Assembly (NCBI GenBank): GCA_022565745.1
Contig: JAIUMB010000091.1
Location: forward strand, 1-9,153
From: Cryomorphaceae bacterium
GTDB lineage: Bacteria; Bacteroidota; Bacteroidia; Flavobacteriales; Schleiferiaceae
Direction of reading: 5' to 3'
DNA: 9,153 nucleotides
The notes beneath the pieces were generated by a model. It ran no database searches, was not told the origin of the DNA, and worked only from the letters and a program-made list of their open reading frames with translations. Numbering within the stretch: the stretch's first letter is position 1; each line of letters begins with the position of its first letter. Made by a program: the position numbers and the translations under genes. Below, in pieces: positions 7,313 to 9,153 of this stretch.

Positions 7313-8152
7313 ATGAGAAAGTTTTTTATTACCGCTGCCGTATTGATTTGCGGTTCTGTTTTCGGCCAAGAATTGCCTACACCTAGCAGTAAGGCTAGTG
7401 TAGAGCAAAGAATAGGTCTCACCGATATCAGTGTTACTTACCACCGCCCAAACGTCAATGAAAGAGATATTTTTGGCGAATTGGTGCCCTTTGATAAGTT
7501 GTGGCGAACGGGTGCCAATAAAGCAACGGCATTGACATTTTCAACCGAAGTGATGATTTTGGATGAAGTACTTCCCGCAGGAACTTATAGTTTGTTTGCC
7601 ATTCCAAGCCAAGATCAGTGGACTTTGGTGTTTAACACCGAAACCGAACTTTGGGGTACCGGTAATTACAAAGAAGAAAATGATGTTATGAGGGTAACGG
7701 TTTCATCTGAAATGACAAACTTTACCGAATCGTTTACCATCGATTTTCAAAATGTGCGTAAATCTAGTGGCATGCTTTGTTTGCGTTGGGCAGAAACCCA
7801 AGCTTGTGTGCCCATCCAAGTCGATGTAGAGAAAAAAGCATTGGCAAACATCAGTGAAGCTGTAAACAGCGACGATGCCAATTGGGGTGTTTTTCGCAAT
7901 TCAGCATCTTATTATATGGACAACGACGTAGACCATGTACAAGCGCTTGAATGGATGAAAAAATCTGTGGAAATGAAGGATGATAACTGGTACAGTCATT
8001 ATTTACTTGGCAGAGCATACCACCTCAATGGCGATAAAAAAATGGCTAAGAAATCCGTGAAAAACGCATTGAAAATGTACCGCGACAATACCGAAGAGGG
8101 CAGCCGTCCTTACGAGGGAATGCTTGAAGCCGCTTTGAAAGAGTGGAAATAA
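7313..8152 (+). CDS. Secreted DUF2911 protein with C-terminal TPR-like helical region
   Basis: A 279-residue exported protein. MRKFFITAAVLICGSVFGQ is a classic signal peptide, cleaved near residue 18-19. Residues about 22-170 are the DUF2911 domain, recognised by PTPSSKASVEQRIGLTDISV, the block YHRPNVNERDIFGELVPF, LWRTGANKATALTFS, LPAGTYSLFAIP and WTLVFNTE followed by WG. All of these are hallmark blocks of this Bacteroidota-rich family, whose biochemical function is not established. From about residue 190 the sequence turns helical, with ALEWMKKSVEMKDDNWYSHYLLGRAYHLNGDKKMAKKSVKNAL (about 211-253, quoted only to name the region) fitting one to two TPR-like units that usually bind proteins. 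No lipobox Cys follows the signal, so it is probably periplasmic. The start has an A-rich leader without a Shine-Dalgarno site. It is a single-gene unit, with a promoter-like box upstream and a strong terminator 65 bp after the stop. Confidence 0.92.
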   Translation: MRKFFITAAVLICGSVFGQELPTPSSKASVEQRIGLTDISVTYHRPNVNERDIFGELVPFDKLWRTGANKATALTFSTEVMILDEVLPAGTYSLFAIPSQDQWTLVFNTETELWGTGNYKEENDVMRVTVSSEMTNFTESFTIDFQNVRKSSGMLCLRWAETQACVPIQVDVEKKALANISEAVNSDDANWGVFRNSASYYMDNDVDHVQALEWMKKSVEMKDDNWYSHYLLGRAYHLNGDKKMAKKSVKNALKMYRDNTEEGSRPYEGMLEAALKEWK

Positions 8153-8217
8153 TTTACGTCTGAGTATTAAACCCAAGAATGTTATTTTGCATTAAAAAGC
8201 TTAATCTCAAAATCATT

Positions 8218-8246
8218 AAAGGGACAGCATTTGCTGTCCCTTTTTT
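8218..8246 (+). terminator. Rho-independent terminator after the DUF2911 gene
   Basis: A perfect 11 bp inverted repeat (8218-8228 with 8233-8243) encloses a 4-base ATTT loop. The stem core is GGGACAGC paired with GCTGTCCC, and a run of six T ends at 8246. It lies 65 bp after the stop of the + gene and 47 bp after the stop of the convergent - gene. On the minus strand it is followed by TTTAATGATTTT, so it may also stop transcription from the right, though the T run there is weaker. Confidence 0.9.
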
Positions 8247-8292
8247 CATGCCAATATCGAAACCCCCCATTACCAACTCCCTCAACTAAAAA

Positions 8293-9153
8293 CTAAAAAC
8301 AAACCATTATCGCATAAGAAACAATATTCAAATCCGGTCCATCCCAGTTTTGAAAATACGACGTGTGATCGATCATCACTCTATTGTGTATAACATCATC
8401 CAAACTAAAACTTAGGTAAAAACCAAGGCGGTATGGATTTACCTCAAAGCTTCCTCGTTGCAATTCTCGTATGCTATAGCCCGCTTCATCTTTAAAGCTT
8501 CTGCGTGAGGTACTTCTGGTATGTGCGCCTCCATACACACCAATTTCAATGGCATCGGCTATTAACAAATATTTGCTTTTGAAACCTATGCCAAACTGTA
8601 AATCAACGTAGCTGCTGGCTAAGGAAGACCGATTAAGACTTTCGTCTGAGCGAATGAATGCCGTTTCTCCGTCTACAACTGTAAAGTAGTCGTTTCGACG
8701 AAAGCGATGGCGATAGGTTGAATATCTCACTTCACTGGATAAATACCAACGCTTGCTTAGGTTGAGCTCACCGCGCAGTCCAATATGTCCAGTTAAGTTA
8801 AATAAACGTTGATCGTTTTCAGCAAAAAACTGATTGGAATTCAATGCCAAGTTACTAAAACCGGTACCCAAGAGAAAGTAAACCGAAGTAGGACTGTCTT
8901 TTTTGCGCTTTTCTATATTTAGAACCGAGTAGTAGGCATTATCGTCAAGTATTTTGAGCGTTTCGTCTAAATCGAATAAGGCATTGTCTAGATCACCCAT
9001 CGCTTTTTCTACTTGTCGTCTGATATCGTCATTGTATTCGCTGTGTATTTGATTGGCTCGCTCATCGCCCAAGTCGGCACGAAGGTCTTTTTTGGATTTC
9101 AGTCGTCGGGTCGAATGGTTAAATGCTTCTAGCTCGGGAGCTTCCTGAAACAC
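8293..9153 (-). CDS. Probable outer-membrane beta-barrel protein, C-terminal part, 5' end outside window
   Basis: The last 286 residues of a protein that runs off the right edge. The first codon at the edge is GTG but there is no signal peptide after it, so it is probably an internal Val. The first 85 or so visible residues are charged and helical (for example IRRQVEKAMGDLDNALFDLDETLKIL, about 44-69), possibly a coiled-coil or periplasmic segment. From about residue 88 the pattern changes to alternating hydrophobic/polar strands with glycines and aromatics: VYFLLGTGFSNLAL, GHIGLRGELNL, RWYLSSEVRYSTYRHRF, YVDLQFGIGFKSKYLL, AIEIGVYGGAH, YRLGFYLSFSL and a final SYAIMVCF ending in Phe. A terminal aromatic is typical of outer-membrane barrels folded by BamA. 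No family is recognised. Barrel topology is inferred from strand pattern only. It converges on the DUF2911 gene across 140 bp that hold the shared terminator. Confidence 0.7.
   Translation of the reverse strand: MFQEAPELEAFNHSTRRLKSKKDLRADLGDERANQIHSEYNDDIRRQVEKAMGDLDNALFDLDETLKILDDNAYYSVLNIEKRKKDSPTSVYFLLGTGFSNLALNSNQFFAENDQRLFNLTGHIGLRGELNLSKRWYLSSEVRYSTYRHRFRRNDYFTVVDGETAFIRSDESLNRSSLASSYVDLQFGIGFKSKYLLIADAIEIGVYGGAHTRSTSRRSFKDEAGYSIRELQRGSFEVNPYRLGFYLSFSLDDVIHNRVMIDHTSYFQNWDGPDLNIVSYAIMVCF

Noticed and set aside
6899..7444. Long minus-strand open frame (181 codons) across the divergent intergenic region
   Set aside because: It overlaps two well-supported genes and their spacer, is low-complexity and basic, and matches no family. 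It is best read as a chance open frame in AT-rich DNA.
1..9153. A new mobile, defence or CRISPR-like system
   Set aside because: No integrase, transposase, nuclease, helicase, toxin-antitoxin pair, tRNA or direct-repeat array is seen; the content is metabolic, transport and envelope genes.

Overview
The window looks like chromosomal DNA from a member of the Bacteroidota, most likely a flavobacterium-like marine or aquatic lineage. The evidence is a bacillithiol enzyme (BshC) of the Bacteroidota type, a DUF2911 lipid/periplasm-type protein, a LysM plus PBP1-like protein directly behind guaA, signal peptides that end in G-Q, starts with A-rich leaders instead of clear Shine-Dalgarno sites, and a TAnnTTTG promoter-like box. 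The genus cannot be fixed from this sequence alone.

Left block (1-5462, all on +): the 3' end of guaA (GMP synthase), then a secreted protein with four LysM repeats and a PBP1-like domain, then a sodium:solute symporter (SSS) family transporter, then bshC. The genes are separated by 17 bp, or overlap by 4 and 8 bp, so they are probably cotranscribed and in part translationally coupled. The block mixes purine synthesis, cell-wall or envelope sensing, Na+-coupled uptake and low-molecular-weight thiol synthesis.

Middle block (5513-7112, both on -): two sulfotransferase-fold genes, 7 bp apart, converge on bshC. They belong to different branches of the PAPS-dependent sulfotransferase superfamily. 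No acceptor-synthesis or sulfate-activation genes are visible, so the substrate is unknown. The upstream gene starts with a poly-lysine segment encoded by a homopolymeric A tract, and a second homopolymer lies just upstream of its start.

Right block: a 200 bp AT-rich divergent intergenic region (7113-7312) leads to a secreted DUF2911 protein with a C-terminal helical TPR-like region. A strong hairpin terminator at 8218-8246 follows. The window ends inside a minus-strand gene whose C-terminal part looks like an outer-membrane beta-barrel.

I see no RNA genes, CRISPR array, insertion sequence, phage genes or recognisable defence system. Most of the window is ordinary Bacteroidota gene content. 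The points most worth following are the LysM/PBP1 protein of unknown role, the transporter coupled to bshC, and the orphan sulfotransferase pair with its homopolymer tracts.
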